This document shows positions 16,435 through 24,239 of a stretch of DNA of 64,000 nt, one piece after another. The translations under genes and the position numbers were made by a program. Numbering within the stretch: position 1 is the stretch's first letter; every line of letters begins with the position of its first letter. The notes under the pieces are model-generated. The model was given only the letters and a program-made list of their open reading frames with translations. It was not told where the DNA came from and ran no database searches. The stretch is from Thermohalobaculum sp038528605 (GTDB lineage: Bacteria; Pseudomonadota; Alphaproteobacteria; Rhodobacterales; Rhodobacteraceae): NCBI GenBank assembly GCA_038528605.1, contig JBCBEP010000003.1, positions 1 through 64,000 of the forward strand. The letters run 5' to 3'.

Positions 16435-16974
16435 ATGAGCGCTACCGCGCCGCCCCCGGCGCCGGCGCTGCGCTGCGGCGACGGTACGCTGCGGCTGGAG
16501 GAGGTGACCGACAGGAACCTGGCGGCGACGCTCGCGCTCGATGTGTTCCCGGGACAGCGCGACTACGTGGCCTCCAATGCGAAGTCACTGGCAGAGTGTT
16601 ACGTCTACCGCTCCGACATCCCAAGGCTCGCCATGCTCGACGACGTGGCTGTGGGCTTCGTCCTCGTCCACCGCGGCGAGGTGGAGGGGGAGGATGGGCG
16701 ATGCTTCCGGCTCGAGCGCCTGATGGTCGACGCTGCCCATCAGCGCCGTGGTATCGGGCGGGTGTTGCTCACGCTGGTGATTGACTGGGCCACGCGGTTC
16801 ACGCCGCGCCCCGAGAGCATCGCCCTCGGCGTGGTGCAGGAGAATGCGCCGGCCATCGCCCTCTACGAGAGCATGGGCTTCCGGGCGACGGGCGAGATCC
16901 GCTACGGAGAGGCGGTGATGATGCGGTCCCTCTCGCCGGACGCCCTGCCCGAGCCCGGGAGCGGTATCGCATGA
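16435..16974 (+). CDS. GNAT family N-acetyltransferase (polyamine acetyltransferase-like)
   Basis: The protein has 179 residues from the ATG at 16435. An upstream in-frame extension overlaps the Rrf2 gene and is not plausible. The segment QRDYVASNAKSLAECYVY matches the substrate-side segment of BltD/PaiA-type spermidine acetyltransferases. The acetyl-CoA loop is QRRGIGRVLL and the C-terminal motif is NAPAIALYESMGF. It transfers acetyl from acetyl-CoA to an amine; polyamine as substrate is a guess from similarity. It overlaps cysK by ATGA, so the two are co-translated, and it belongs to the dut-rrf2-GNAT-cysK run. Confidence 0.85.
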   Translation: MSATAPPPAPALRCGDGTLRLEEVTDRNLAATLALDVFPGQRDYVASNAKSLAECYVYRSDIPRLAMLDDVAVGFVLVHRGEVEGEDGRCFRLERLMVDAAHQRRGIGRVLLTLVIDWATRFTPRPESIALGVVQENAPAIALYESMGFRATGEIRYGEAVMMRSLSPDALPEPGSGIA

Positions 16975-17966
16975 GCGCGCGGGGCGAGCCGGTGGTGCCG
17001 ATGGCCGCCGAGGGCCGGCAGGCACGGCCGCATGGCCGGATCTACGACAGCATCACCGAGACGATCGGCGGCACGCCGGTGGTGCGGATGGGCCGGATGG
17101 CCGAAGCGCATGGCGCGCGCGCGGAGGTGCTGCTGAAGCTCGAGTTCTTCAATCCGCTGGCAAGTGTGAAGGACCGGATCGGCGTCGCGATGATCGAGGC
17201 CATGGAGGCGGCCGGTATCCTGCGCGAAGGCTCCGTGATCATCGAGCCGACCTCCGGCAACACGGGGATCGGGCTGGCCTTCGCGGCGGCGGCAAAGGGC
17301 TACCGGCTGATCCTCTGCATGCCCGAGACCATGTCGATCGAGCGGCGGAAGATGCTGGCGCTGCTCGGTGCGGAGCTCGACCTGCTGCCCGCCGGCGGCG
17401 GCATGGGCGCGGCGATCGAGCGCGCCGAGCAGCTGGCTGCGGAAATCCCCGGCGCGGTGATCCCGCAGCAGTTCGAGAACCCGGCGAATCCTGACGTGCA
17501 CGCCGAGACGACGGCGGAGGAGATCTGGGCCGATTGCGAGGGCCGGCTCGACGTGCTGGTGATGGGTGTCGGTACCGGCGGCACGCTCACGGGCGTGGGC
17601 AGGGTGCTCAAGCCGCGGCTGCCGGGCCTGCGCATCGTGGCGGTGGAGCCCGAGGACAGCGCCGTATTGTCGGGCCTGCCGCCTGGCAGCCACAAGATCC
17701 AGGGCATCGGCGCGGGCTTCGTGCCGCGCAATCTCGATATCTCGCTCATCGACGAGGTGCTGACGGTGGCGAACGCCAGCGCGTTCGATACCGCGCGGGC
17801 GCTGGCAAGGCTCGAGGGCATCGCGGGGGGCATCAGCTCCGGCGCGGCGGTGGCGGCCGCACTGGAGGTGGCCGAGCGGCCGGAGATGGCGGGCAAGCGG
17901 CTGCTCGCCGTGCTGCCGAGCTTTGCGGAGCGCTACCTGTCCACCCCGCTCTTCGATGGGCTGTGA
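16971..17966 (+). CDS. cysK: cysteine synthase A (O-acetylserine sulfhydrylase)
   Basis: The protein has 331 residues with an N-terminal extension of about 22. The PLP lysine lies in FFNPLASVKDRIG. The Asn-loop EPTSGNTGIGLA binds the substrate carboxylate. The phosphate-binding GVGTGGTLTGVG and the late GGISSGAAVAAAL complete the fold-type II enzyme. It makes L-cysteine from O-acetylserine and sulfide. It is coupled to the GNAT gene and two genes from an Rrf2 regulator lacking Fe-S ligands, suggesting local control of cysteine synthesis. Confidence 0.96.
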   Translation: MSARGEPVVPMAAEGRQARPHGRIYDSITETIGGTPVVRMGRMAEAHGARAEVLLKLEFFNPLASVKDRIGVAMIEAMEAAGILREGSVIIEPTSGNTGIGLAFAAAAKGYRLILCMPETMSIERRKMLALLGAELDLLPAGGGMGAAIERAEQLAAEIPGAVIPQQFENPANPDVHAETTAEEIWADCEGRLDVLVMGVGTGGTLTGVGRVLKPRLPGLRIVAVEPEDSAVLSGLPPGSHKIQGIGAGFVPRNLDISLIDEVLTVANASAFDTARALARLEGIAGGISSGAAVAAALEVAERPEMAGKRLLAVLPSFAERYLSTPLFDGL

Positions 17967-18190
17967 GATAACGCTTCAGGGCCGCCGCGTCGGGCATCGA
18001 GCGGGTGGCGCATGGAGCGCCCGCGGCGGCGGGCCACGTTCTGCGCTTGGTGGCGGGGCGCGGTAGGGCTCAATGGCGCGGCGCGTCTCTCGGGGTAGGG
18101 CGCTTTGTCCGAGAGGCCGTTTTGTCCGGAGGGCTTGCCGGGACCGCCGGGGCGCCGCAGGTATGGCGGAGCGGCATGGAGAGGGATCGG

Positions 18191-18502
18191 ATGATTTTGA
18201 TCGAGATCGTCGCGGCGTTCGGGATGATCGCCTGTCTCGGCCAGGCGGCGCGCTATGCCTGGCGCTGGGAGCGGCAACTCATTCTGCCGATCGGGCTCTA
18301 TCTGACGGTGGGCACGATGCTCGGCTTCGCGGCCTTCGGTGGCGAGAGCGGGCTGGTGACGGACTGGGAGACCATGGCCCTGCGCGCGCTCGGCGCCGCG
18401 GTGCTCATCGCCATCGGTGCAGCCTACTGGATGCTCGTGGGCAAGGCGCGGGCGGCGGCAAAGCGTCAGGCGGAGGATGGCGGGTCCGGAGGCGAAGCGT
18501 GA
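18191..18502 (+). CDS. small three-helix membrane protein
   Basis: The protein has 103 residues with three predicted membrane helices (about 1-17, 30-48 and 64-84) and a charged C-terminus rich in Lys/Ala/Gly. I chose the ATG at 18191 because GGAGAGG precedes it at 5-6 nt; an ATG at 18176 adds five residues. I do not recognise the family. It overlaps the moeB/thiF-type gene (GTGA) and is probably co-transcribed with it. The 224-nt gap before it (17967-18190) contains no feature I can defend. Confidence 0.7.
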   Translation: MILIEIVAAFGMIACLGQAARYAWRWERQLILPIGLYLTVGTMLGFAAFGGESGLVTDWETMALRALGAAVLIAIGAAYWMLVGKARAAAKRQAEDGGSGGEA

Positions 18503-19293
18503 GCTTCGCGCCGGAGGAGGTTGACCGTTATGCGCGCCATCTCGTCCTGCACGAGATTGGTGGGCCGGGGCAGCAGCGGCTCAAGGCCGCCCATGTGGCC
18601 GTTGTGGGTGCCGGGGGGCTCGGCTGTCCGGCGCTCCTTTACCTCGCGGCGGCGGGCGTGGGGCGCATCAGCGTGATTGACGACGATGTGGTGAGCCTCT
18701 CGAACCTGCAGCGCCAGGTGCTTTACGCCACCGCCGAAGTGGGTCAGCCGAAGGCGACGGCCGCTGTGGCCACACTCGGTCGGCTCAACCCGCATGTGGC
18801 CGTGACGCCGGTGATCGCGCGCCTCGATGCGGCGAATGCGGCGGCGCTTCTGGGCGACGTGGATCTCGTTCTGGACGGGTCGGATAACGCCGATACGCGC
18901 TACGCCGTGAACGCAGCGGCCATCGCGGCGGGCGTACCGCTGGTGGTCGGCGCGATCGGGCGCTGGGAGGGGCAGGTGGGTGTTTTCGACCCGGCGCGCG
19001 GCGGGCCCTGCTATGCCTGCGCCTTCCCTGAGGCGCCCGATCCGGCGTTGGTGCCTGCCTGTGCGGAGGCCGGGGTGCTCGGGGCGCTTGCCGGCGTGGT
19101 CGGCGCGATGCAGGCGGTGGAAGCGGTGAAGCTCATCACCGGAGCGGGGACGGCGCTTTCCGGCAGGCTGCTGCTGTATGACGCGCTATTGGCCGAGACG
19201 CGTGTGCTGAGGATCGCCCGTCGCCCCGGCTGCGCGGCCTGCGGGGAGGCTGGTGCGGCGGCTGCGGTGCGTGTTCGTCGGGCCGGCGGCTAA
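18499..19293 (+). CDS. moeB: HesA/MoeB/ThiF family adenylyltransferase
   Basis: This 264-residue E1-like enzyme has the nucleotide-binding VVGAGGLGCPALLYL, IDDDVVSLSNLQRQVLY and DGSDNADTRY. Its zinc knuckle is made of CYAC and CAAC, and its Cys lies in the ACAEAGVLGALAGVVG loop. These enzymes adenylate the C-terminal Gly-Gly of a small sulfur carrier such as MoaD or ThiS. No carrier gene is nearby, so MoeB versus ThiF cannot be decided; no rhodanese domain is fused. It starts at GTG overlapping the upstream gene, and its stop overlaps the convergent next gene's stop (CTAA/TTAG). Confidence 0.92.
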   Translation: MSFAPEEVDRYARHLVLHEIGGPGQQRLKAAHVAVVGAGGLGCPALLYLAAAGVGRISVIDDDVVSLSNLQRQVLYATAEVGQPKATAAVATLGRLNPHVAVTPVIARLDAANAAALLGDVDLVLDGSDNADTRYAVNAAAIAAGVPLVVGAIGRWEGQVGVFDPARGGPCYACAFPEAPDPALVPACAEAGVLGALAGVVGAMQAVEAVKLITGAGTALSGRLLLYDALLAETRVLRIARRPGCAACGEAGAAAAVRVRRAGG

Positions 19294-20516
19294 GGCAGGC
19301 GGATATCGACCCAGACGAGACGGTGATCGGAACTCACCGGGCGCTTTCGGGACCGCATCAGGGCAGCGCCGGGCTGACCCGGGGCGGGCCAGAAAACACC
19401 ACTGGCGGTCACGTCGAACTGGGCCGAGGGCAGCACGTAATCGACCCGCAGATTGCCGGGACCGGGCGTGTCGCGCCAGTCCGCCGTATCCTGCGCCGGC
19501 CTGCCCTTCTGGCTGGCGTTCGCAGCGCCCTGGGTGTTGGCGGCCGCCGCTGCGCCTGCGCTCTCTGGCCCGGGATCCTGCAGGCGTGGGTCGCCGAGTA
19601 GCGCGGTAAGCGCGCCACGCTCTGCAGCGCCATCTGCCGGATCGGCATTGAGATCGCCGGCGATCACGAAGGGCGTGCCGGGTGCGAGCCCGCCGGCGCG
19701 GCCCGCATCGTCCACCAACCATGCCGCCATCGGCTCGGTCGCGATGGCGTGGAGCAGGCGGATCTCATCGTGGTTCCGCCGGCCGTTCCGGTTCTCGGGG
19801 CCGTCGAAGACGGGCGGGGTCGGATGAGCGGCCACCAGCATGAGCGCGCCCGCCGGGGTCTCGATCGGCAGGGCCCAGTGGGATTGCGAACTGAGGCGGA
19901 GCAGGGCCCAGGTCTCGTCGTCGTGAAAAATCGTGCCGTCCGGCAGCGCGGGGCGGAGAGCGCCCGGCATGGCCGACCAGGGAAAGAGCTGCCAGGTCCG
20001 CGCCTCGTCCGCCCGGATCGGGTGCCGGCTGAGGACGGCCATGCCGTACTGGCCCGGAAAGGCGCCCCAGCCCCAGGCATCGCCGGGCCCTGTGGTACGT
20101 CCGTCGCCGTCGAGATCGCGATGGGACGGCACGCCCGTGTTCACTGGCGCGTGAAAGCGGTGCGGGTAGTCGATGGGCGCCTCGTCGGCCGCGGAGAGGA
20201 ACGCCGCGAAGGCGTCGAGTGCCCTGCCCTCCGCATCGCGGTCGAACTCGTTCAGCAGCAGGATGTCGGGCCGCACGGCGCGGATGATCGCCGCGATGGC
20301 TGCAACCTGCGCATCGCCCTTTCGGATATCGGCGAGCAGAACGCCGGCACCGGGGCGGTTGAGGGCCGCGTTGAACTGAGCGATCCGGAGGGCGCCCTCG
20401 GCCGGTGGCGGCAGGGGTGGTATCGCGAGGTCCTGTGCGCGCAGGCCCATGCCGGGGCTCGCCGCTAGCGCAGCGATAAAGGCGAGCGCTGCGAGCAGCG
20501 GACGTGCCCGCTGCAA
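19290..20516 (-). CDS. exported endonuclease/exonuclease/phosphatase family protein
   Basis: The protein has 408 residues from the TTG at 20516. This start gives a signal peptide (MQRARPLLAALAFIAALAAS). An ATG far upstream would run through the end of leuD. The EEP (DNase I-like) fold motifs are IAQFNAALN, ILLLNEFDRD, the catalytic VIAGDLNADPADG and the C-terminal SSDHRLVW. It is predicted to be a secreted metal-dependent phosphodiesterase or nuclease; the substrate is unknown. It follows leuD by 34 nt on the same strand. Confidence 0.85.
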   Translation of the reverse strand: MQRARPLLAALAFIAALAASPGMGLRAQDLAIPPLPPPAEGALRIAQFNAALNRPGAGVLLADIRKGDAQVAAIAAIIRAVRPDILLLNEFDRDAEGRALDAFAAFLSAADEAPIDYPHRFHAPVNTGVPSHRDLDGDGRTTGPGDAWGWGAFPGQYGMAVLSRHPIRADEARTWQLFPWSAMPGALRPALPDGTIFHDDETWALLRLSSQSHWALPIETPAGALMLVAAHPTPPVFDGPENRNGRRNHDEIRLLHAIATEPMAAWLVDDAGRAGGLAPGTPFVIAGDLNADPADGAAERGALTALLGDPRLQDPGPESAGAAAAANTQGAANASQKGRPAQDTADWRDTPGPGNLRVDYVLPSAQFDVTASGVFWPAPGQPGAALMRSRKRPVSSDHRLVWVDIRLP

Positions 20517-20550
20517 CCGCGCTGCCCCGCCACCCCGTTGCGCAAAAGGC

Positions 20551-21171
20551 TCAGCCGGCGGAGGTGTCGAGCCACGGCGTGGCGCTGCGGCGCTTCGCCT
20601 CGAAAGCGGAGATGGCATCCTCGCGCTCCATCGTAAGGCCGATATCGTCAAGCCCGTTGAGCAGGCAGTGCTTGCGGAAGGGGTCGATCTCGAAGCGGAT
20701 CTGCCCGCCATCCGGCCCCTCGATGGTCTGCGCCTCGAGGTCGATGGTCAGCGTCGCGTTCGCCCCCCGCTCCGCATCGGCCATCAGCTTGTCGACCTCT
20801 TCCTGCGGCAGAGCGATGGGCAAGATGCCGTTCTTGAAGCAGTTGTTGTAGAAGATGTCCGCGAAGCTCGGCGCGATCACGCAGCGGATGCCGAAATCCT
20901 TGATCGCCCAGGGCGCGTGTTCCCGGCTGGAGCCGCAGCCGAAATTGTCCCCCGCGACCAGGATCTCCGCGCCGCGATAGGCGGGCTGGTTCAGCACAAA
21001 GTCCGGGTTCTCCGCGCCGCTGTCGTCGTAGCGCATCTCGCTGAAGAGGTTCACGCCGAGGCCCGTGCGCTTGATCGTTTTCAGGAACTGCTTGGGGATG
21101 ATCATGTCGGTATCGACGTTGATCAGCGGCAGGGGGGCGGCCACCCCGGTGAGCTTGCCGAACGGTTCCAT
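20551..21171 (-). CDS. leuD: 3-isopropylmalate dehydratase small subunit
   Basis: The protein has 206 residues. It starts MEPFGKLTGVAAPLPL, preceded by GAGGAGG, and carries LeuD motifs: NVDTDMIIPKQFL, GDNFGCGSSREHAPWAI and ADIFYNNCFKNGILPI. With LeuC it isomerises 2-isopropylmalate to 3-isopropylmalate in leucine synthesis. It lies downstream of leuC on the same strand, but about 3 kb of unrelated genes (21334-24099) separate them. Confidence 0.97.
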   Translation of the reverse strand: MEPFGKLTGVAAPLPLINVDTDMIIPKQFLKTIKRTGLGVNLFSEMRYDDSGAENPDFVLNQPAYRGAEILVAGDNFGCGSSREHAPWAIKDFGIRCVIAPSFADIFYNNCFKNGILPIALPQEEVDKLMADAERGANATLTIDLEAQTIEGPDGGQIRFEIDPFRKHCLLNGLDDIGLTMEREDAISAFEAKRRSATPWLDTSAG

Positions 21172-21333
21172 CACGATCCTCCTCTCGATCACGGCGTCGT
21201 GGTCGCACGGGGCGGGGGCGCGCCGCAAGTATGACGTTCGTGTGTGAGAACGTGCGTTGTCCGCCCGGCACCGCTGCCCACCTCTGCTTGAGCGCCGGCG
21301 AGATGTCCGGCGGGTCAGCGACGGAGAGATCCA

Positions 21334-21708
21334 ATGACGCGGACGACGACGGCGAAGACGGTTCTGGCCGGTGCGGCGGCGCTTCTGGCGGCGGCCTTGG
21401 TTCAGGCAGGGCCGGCCCATGCAGCACCTGCCGCCATGCCGGCGGTGCTGGCCATCGCGGAGGCGGCCAGCACGCTCGAACGGGCGGGGCCCGTAGCCGT
21501 GGTGGAGCAGGCGCGTTTCAGGGGCCATCGCGGCTTCAGGGGACGCGGTTTCCGCGGTGGCTTTCGTGGTGGCTTCCGGAGAGGGTTTCGCGGCGGCTTC
21601 CGGGGTCGGTTCGGGCATCGCGGTTTCCGCGGCCGAGGCTTCCGGAAGGGCTTCGTCTTCGGCAAGCGGGGCTTCTTCTTCCGCGGGCGTTTCGGGCGCA
21701 ACCGGTAA
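21334..21708 (+). CDS. exported Arg/Gly/Phe repeat protein (low complexity)
   Basis: The protein has 124 residues. It has a signal peptide (about 1-30, ending AGPAHA), a short Ala/Val-rich neutral segment (31-58), then about 65 residues made of irregular FRG/GFR repeats such as GFRGGFRGG. From residue 61 there is no acidic residue and no Cys. Such a tail is predicted to be disordered, very basic and able to bind nucleic acid, polyanionic polysaccharide or membranes, or to self-associate. I know no assigned function. The second gene downstream has the same plan with Tyr replacing many Phe, so the two look like paralogs. Confidence 0.75.
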   Translation: MTRTTTAKTVLAGAAALLAAALVQAGPAHAAPAAMPAVLAIAEAASTLERAGPVAVVEQARFRGHRGFRGRGFRGGFRGGFRRGFRGGFRGRFGHRGFRGRGFRKGFVFGKRGFFFRGRFGRNR

Positions 21709-21788
21709 CGCCTGATTCCACGCGATGTGGCGCGACGGAAAGCGGGAGGCGCTTCGTACTACCGGCGGTGCAATCGAGGAGAACCGCC

Positions 21789-22160
21789 ATGACGACCCTC
21801 CGCTCCTTCGCCGGCCGCTGCGCCATCGCGGCCGCGCTTGTCTTCGGGGCCGCCTCCCTGCCCGGCGCCGCGGGCGCCATGACGGGCGCCATGACCGGGG
21901 CGCCCGCCCCCACGCAGGCAGCCTCAGGGAGCCTGCCGGTGGTCGAGGCCGGGCATCGCGGCTATCGACGCGGCTACCGGCCTTATAGCAGGGCCTACCG
22001 CGCCGGGCGGCGCCACGGCTTCCGCAAGGGCTATCGCCGCGGTTATCGCCACGGCCGGCCCCACTATGGCCGCGGCTACTACCGTGGCGGGCCGGATGTG
22101 ATCATCCGCGGCGGCGTGTTCTTCCCGCCGGTGTTTGGCGGGACGGTGATCATCCGCTGA
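21789..22160 (+). CDS. exported Arg/Gly/Tyr-rich protein (low complexity)
   Basis: The protein has 123 residues from the ATG at 21789, with AGGAGAACC upstream. It has a signal peptide of about 30 residues (ends PGAAGA), a short linker, then an RGY/HGR-rich basic segment (about 55-100). It ends in a distinctive hydrophobic Gly-rich tail GGVFFPPVFGGTVIIR. It shares its layout with the FRG-repeat protein 80 nt upstream, probably in one transcript. Tyr-Gly-rich secreted proteins include sulfur-globule and matrix-like proteins, but no specific function can be supported. Confidence 0.75.
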   Translation: MTTLRSFAGRCAIAAALVFGAASLPGAAGAMTGAMTGAPAPTQAASGSLPVVEAGHRGYRRGYRPYSRAYRAGRRHGFRKGYRRGYRHGRPHYGRGYYRGGPDVIIRGGVFFPPVFGGTVIIR

Positions 22161-22217
22161 CGCGTCGATGAGACGTCGCCGCTTTCCCGAGGAGGGCGGC
22201 GGCGCTAAAGGGACGCC

Positions 22218-23456
22218 ATGTCCCAGGGCTTCTATCGCGCGAATGCGCCGTGGCTGGCCGCCGCGGCGCTGCTTACGTTTGGCTCGTCTTTCGGGCAGAC
22301 CTTCTTCATATCGCTCTTTGCCGGGGGCATCCGGGCCGAGTTCGGGCTGTCGGATGGCGACTGGGGGACGCTCTACACCTTCGCGACCCTCGGCTCGGCG
22401 GCGATCCTCGTACAAGCGGGCCGGCTGGCGGACAGCGTCGCCCTGAAGCCGCTGCTGCTGGCGACCGCCGCGCTCTATACCGTCGCCCTCGTGCTGACGG
22501 CGCTGGCACCCTCGGTTCTGTGGCTGGGTCTCGGCGTGCTCGGCCTGCGGCTTTGCGGGCAGGGGATGATGAGCCACCTTGCGCTCACCGCCGTCGCCCG
22601 CTGGTTCCGGGCAAATCGCGGGCGGGCGGTGGCGATCGCCGTGCTGGGCTACCCTTTGGGAGAGGCGCTCCTGCCGCCCATCGCCGTGCTGGTGATCGGC
22701 GCGGTGGGCTGGCGGCAGGGGTGGCTCATCGCCGCCGCCGCGCTTCTCTGTCTCGTCCTCCCTGCGCTTCTGTGGCTCCTCGGCCGTGGCGGGCGCAACC
22801 CGCAGGGTGAGGGCGGGGCGCTGACCAGTGCCGGGATGGACGGACGGCACTGGACGCGCGGACAGGTGCTCGGTCACTGGGCGTTCTGGGCGCTGATGCC
22901 GGGGGTGCTGGCGCCGAGTTTCATCGGCACGGTCGCCTTCTTCCACCAGGTCCACGTCTCCGAGGTGCGGGGGTGGGACCTCGTTGTCATGGCGGCGGGG
23001 TACCCGGTCTATGCCGCCCTCTCGGTGCTGACGTCGCTCGCGGCCGGGCGCTTTGTGGACCGACATGGCGTGCTGAAGCTGCTGCCGGTCTCGCTCCTGC
23101 CGCTTGCCGTGGCCATCTCCTGCCTCGCCCTCCCGGGGGGTGAATGGGTCTGGCTCTTGACGCTTCTCGGCATCGGCGTGAGCCAGGGGGTGGTCGTCAC
23201 GCTCCTCGGCGCGCTCTGGCCAGTGCTCTACGGCACGGGGCATATCGGCGGGGTGAAGGCGCTCACCACAGCCGCGATGGTGGTCTCAACCGCCATTGGT
23301 CCGGGCATAACCGGCTTGCTGATCGATGCGGGTGCGCCCCTTACCGCCCAGGCGCCGGCGATGGCGGTGTGGTGCCTCGCGGCCAGCCTGCTCTTTGCCG
23401 CCATCGCACCACGCCTCGCCAGCCGCCTTTCGGCGCCTGGGCCCGCCGTGCCCTAG
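22218..23456 (+). CDS. MFS transporter
   Basis: The protein has 412 residues and about 12 hydrophobic segments in two six-helix halves. It starts MSQGFYRANAPWLAAAALLTFG and has a loop 2-3 region of MFS type (ILVQAGRLADSVALKP). It resembles the monocarboxylate/oxalate-formate antiporter-like MFS group, but the substrate is not readable. Its last 116 nt overlap, antisense, with the 3' end of the VPLPA-CTERM gene. Confidence 0.88.
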   Translation: MSQGFYRANAPWLAAAALLTFGSSFGQTFFISLFAGGIRAEFGLSDGDWGTLYTFATLGSAAILVQAGRLADSVALKPLLLATAALYTVALVLTALAPSVLWLGLGVLGLRLCGQGMMSHLALTAVARWFRANRGRAVAIAVLGYPLGEALLPPIAVLVIGAVGWRQGWLIAAAALLCLVLPALLWLLGRGGRNPQGEGGALTSAGMDGRHWTRGQVLGHWAFWALMPGVLAPSFIGTVAFFHQVHVSEVRGWDLVVMAAGYPVYAALSVLTSLAAGRFVDRHGVLKLLPVSLLPLAVAISCLALPGGEWVWLLTLLGIGVSQGVVVTLLGALWPVLYGTGHIGGVKALTTAAMVVSTAIGPGITGLLIDAGAPLTAQAPAMAVWCLAASLLFAAIAPRLASRLSAPGPAVP

Positions 23457-24099
23457 CGCGGCCCGCGAGCAGCAGCAGGGCTGCAGCAAGCATCAGTGCC
23501 GGCGCGGGCAGCGGCACGGCGACGATGTCGTCATCCGGGAAAGGGACGCCATCGGGCACCCGGTCCCGCGTGATCCAGTCCACCAGCGGGCCGAGCCCTA
23601 GCTGGTCCGCCACCCAACCGCCCGTGAGGCAGAGCGGCAGCAGGTCGAGCCGCGGCTGTCCACCATGCCCTGGCATCGGGTCGAACGGTTGCGTGCCGGG
23701 CGCGTTCGCCGCTGCCACCAGCGTCACGATAGCGTTGCTCAGCCGCCAGCCCGCGCGCCGCGGGCCCGCCCCGTGCTGCTGGACGAAGAGCGCGGGGACC
23801 GGCGTGACGATCCCCTCAACATCAGGCCCCTCACCATCGGGCCCGCCACCATTGGGCTCATCGGCCGCTGCTGCCTCGGCCGTGCCGGGATCTTCGGATG
23901 CGTCGAATGCTCCCGACACCTCCCCTGCGCCGAGCGCCAGAAGCCCCGGCAGCACCGCATCCGCCCGCCGCTCCTCCAGCGCGCCGCGGAAGATCAACGC
24001 CTCCGCAGGAACGGAAGCCAACGCGGCGCTGAGAAAAAGAAGGGTCGGCAGGGCCGCGGTGAGAGCAAAGCTACGGGGGGACGGTAACGCGATACGCAC
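23341..24099 (-). CDS. exported VPLPA-CTERM-like protein with extended tail
   Basis: The protein has 252 residues. It has a signal sequence (ALTAALPTLLFLSAALASVPAEA), an acidic low-complexity middle (about 60-95, Asp/Glu/Gly/Pro), and the sorting signal VPLPAPA (195-201) followed by a Leu/Ala helix and the Arg cluster GRARARR (213-219). Normally the protein ends there. Here 33 further basic residues follow, encoded antisense to the MFS gene end. Either the tail is tolerated or the native stop has been lost. The middle contains one Cys (residue 157). No function is assigned. Confidence 0.7.
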   Translation of the reverse strand: MRIALPSPRSFALTAALPTLLFLSAALASVPAEALIFRGALEERRADAVLPGLLALGAGEVSGAFDASEDPGTAEAAAADEPNGGGPDGEGPDVEGIVTPVPALFVQQHGAGPRRAGWRLSNAIVTLVAAANAPGTQPFDPMPGHGGQPRLDLLPLCLTGGWVADQLGLGPLVDWITRDRVPDGVPFPDDDIVAVPLPAPALMLAAALLLLAGRARARRAQAPKGGWRGVVRWRQRAGWPRGTTPPSPAPGR

Positions 24100-24182
24100 A
24101 ACAACACCTGCCTTCCTTGCCCCGGCAGTACGCGCCGGGGTGAGGCAGAAGCTGCGTCGATATAGTTCTCAAAAGTTTAAGT

Positions 24183-24205
24183 GCTGCATTTCGCATAAAT
24201 GCAGC
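24183..24205 (-). terminator. hairpin downstream of leuC
   Basis: GCTGCATTT / AAATGCAGC form a perfect 9-bp stem with loop CGCAT, 35 nt beyond the leuC stop. On the minus strand it is followed by ACTTAAACTTTTGAG, which is AT-rich but not a continuous T-run. A second GC-rich inverted repeat (CCCCGGC / GCCGGGG) is at 24120-24140, just upstream of the VPLPA-CTERM start. Confidence 0.55.
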
Positions 24206-24239
24206 GCGGCCAGCGCCCGGAAGCGCCGGCCCCCTTGCG

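Noticed and set aside
17933..18277. Minus-strand frame overlapping cysK and the following small membrane gene
   Set aside because: It overlaps two better genes and has no start signal or motif.
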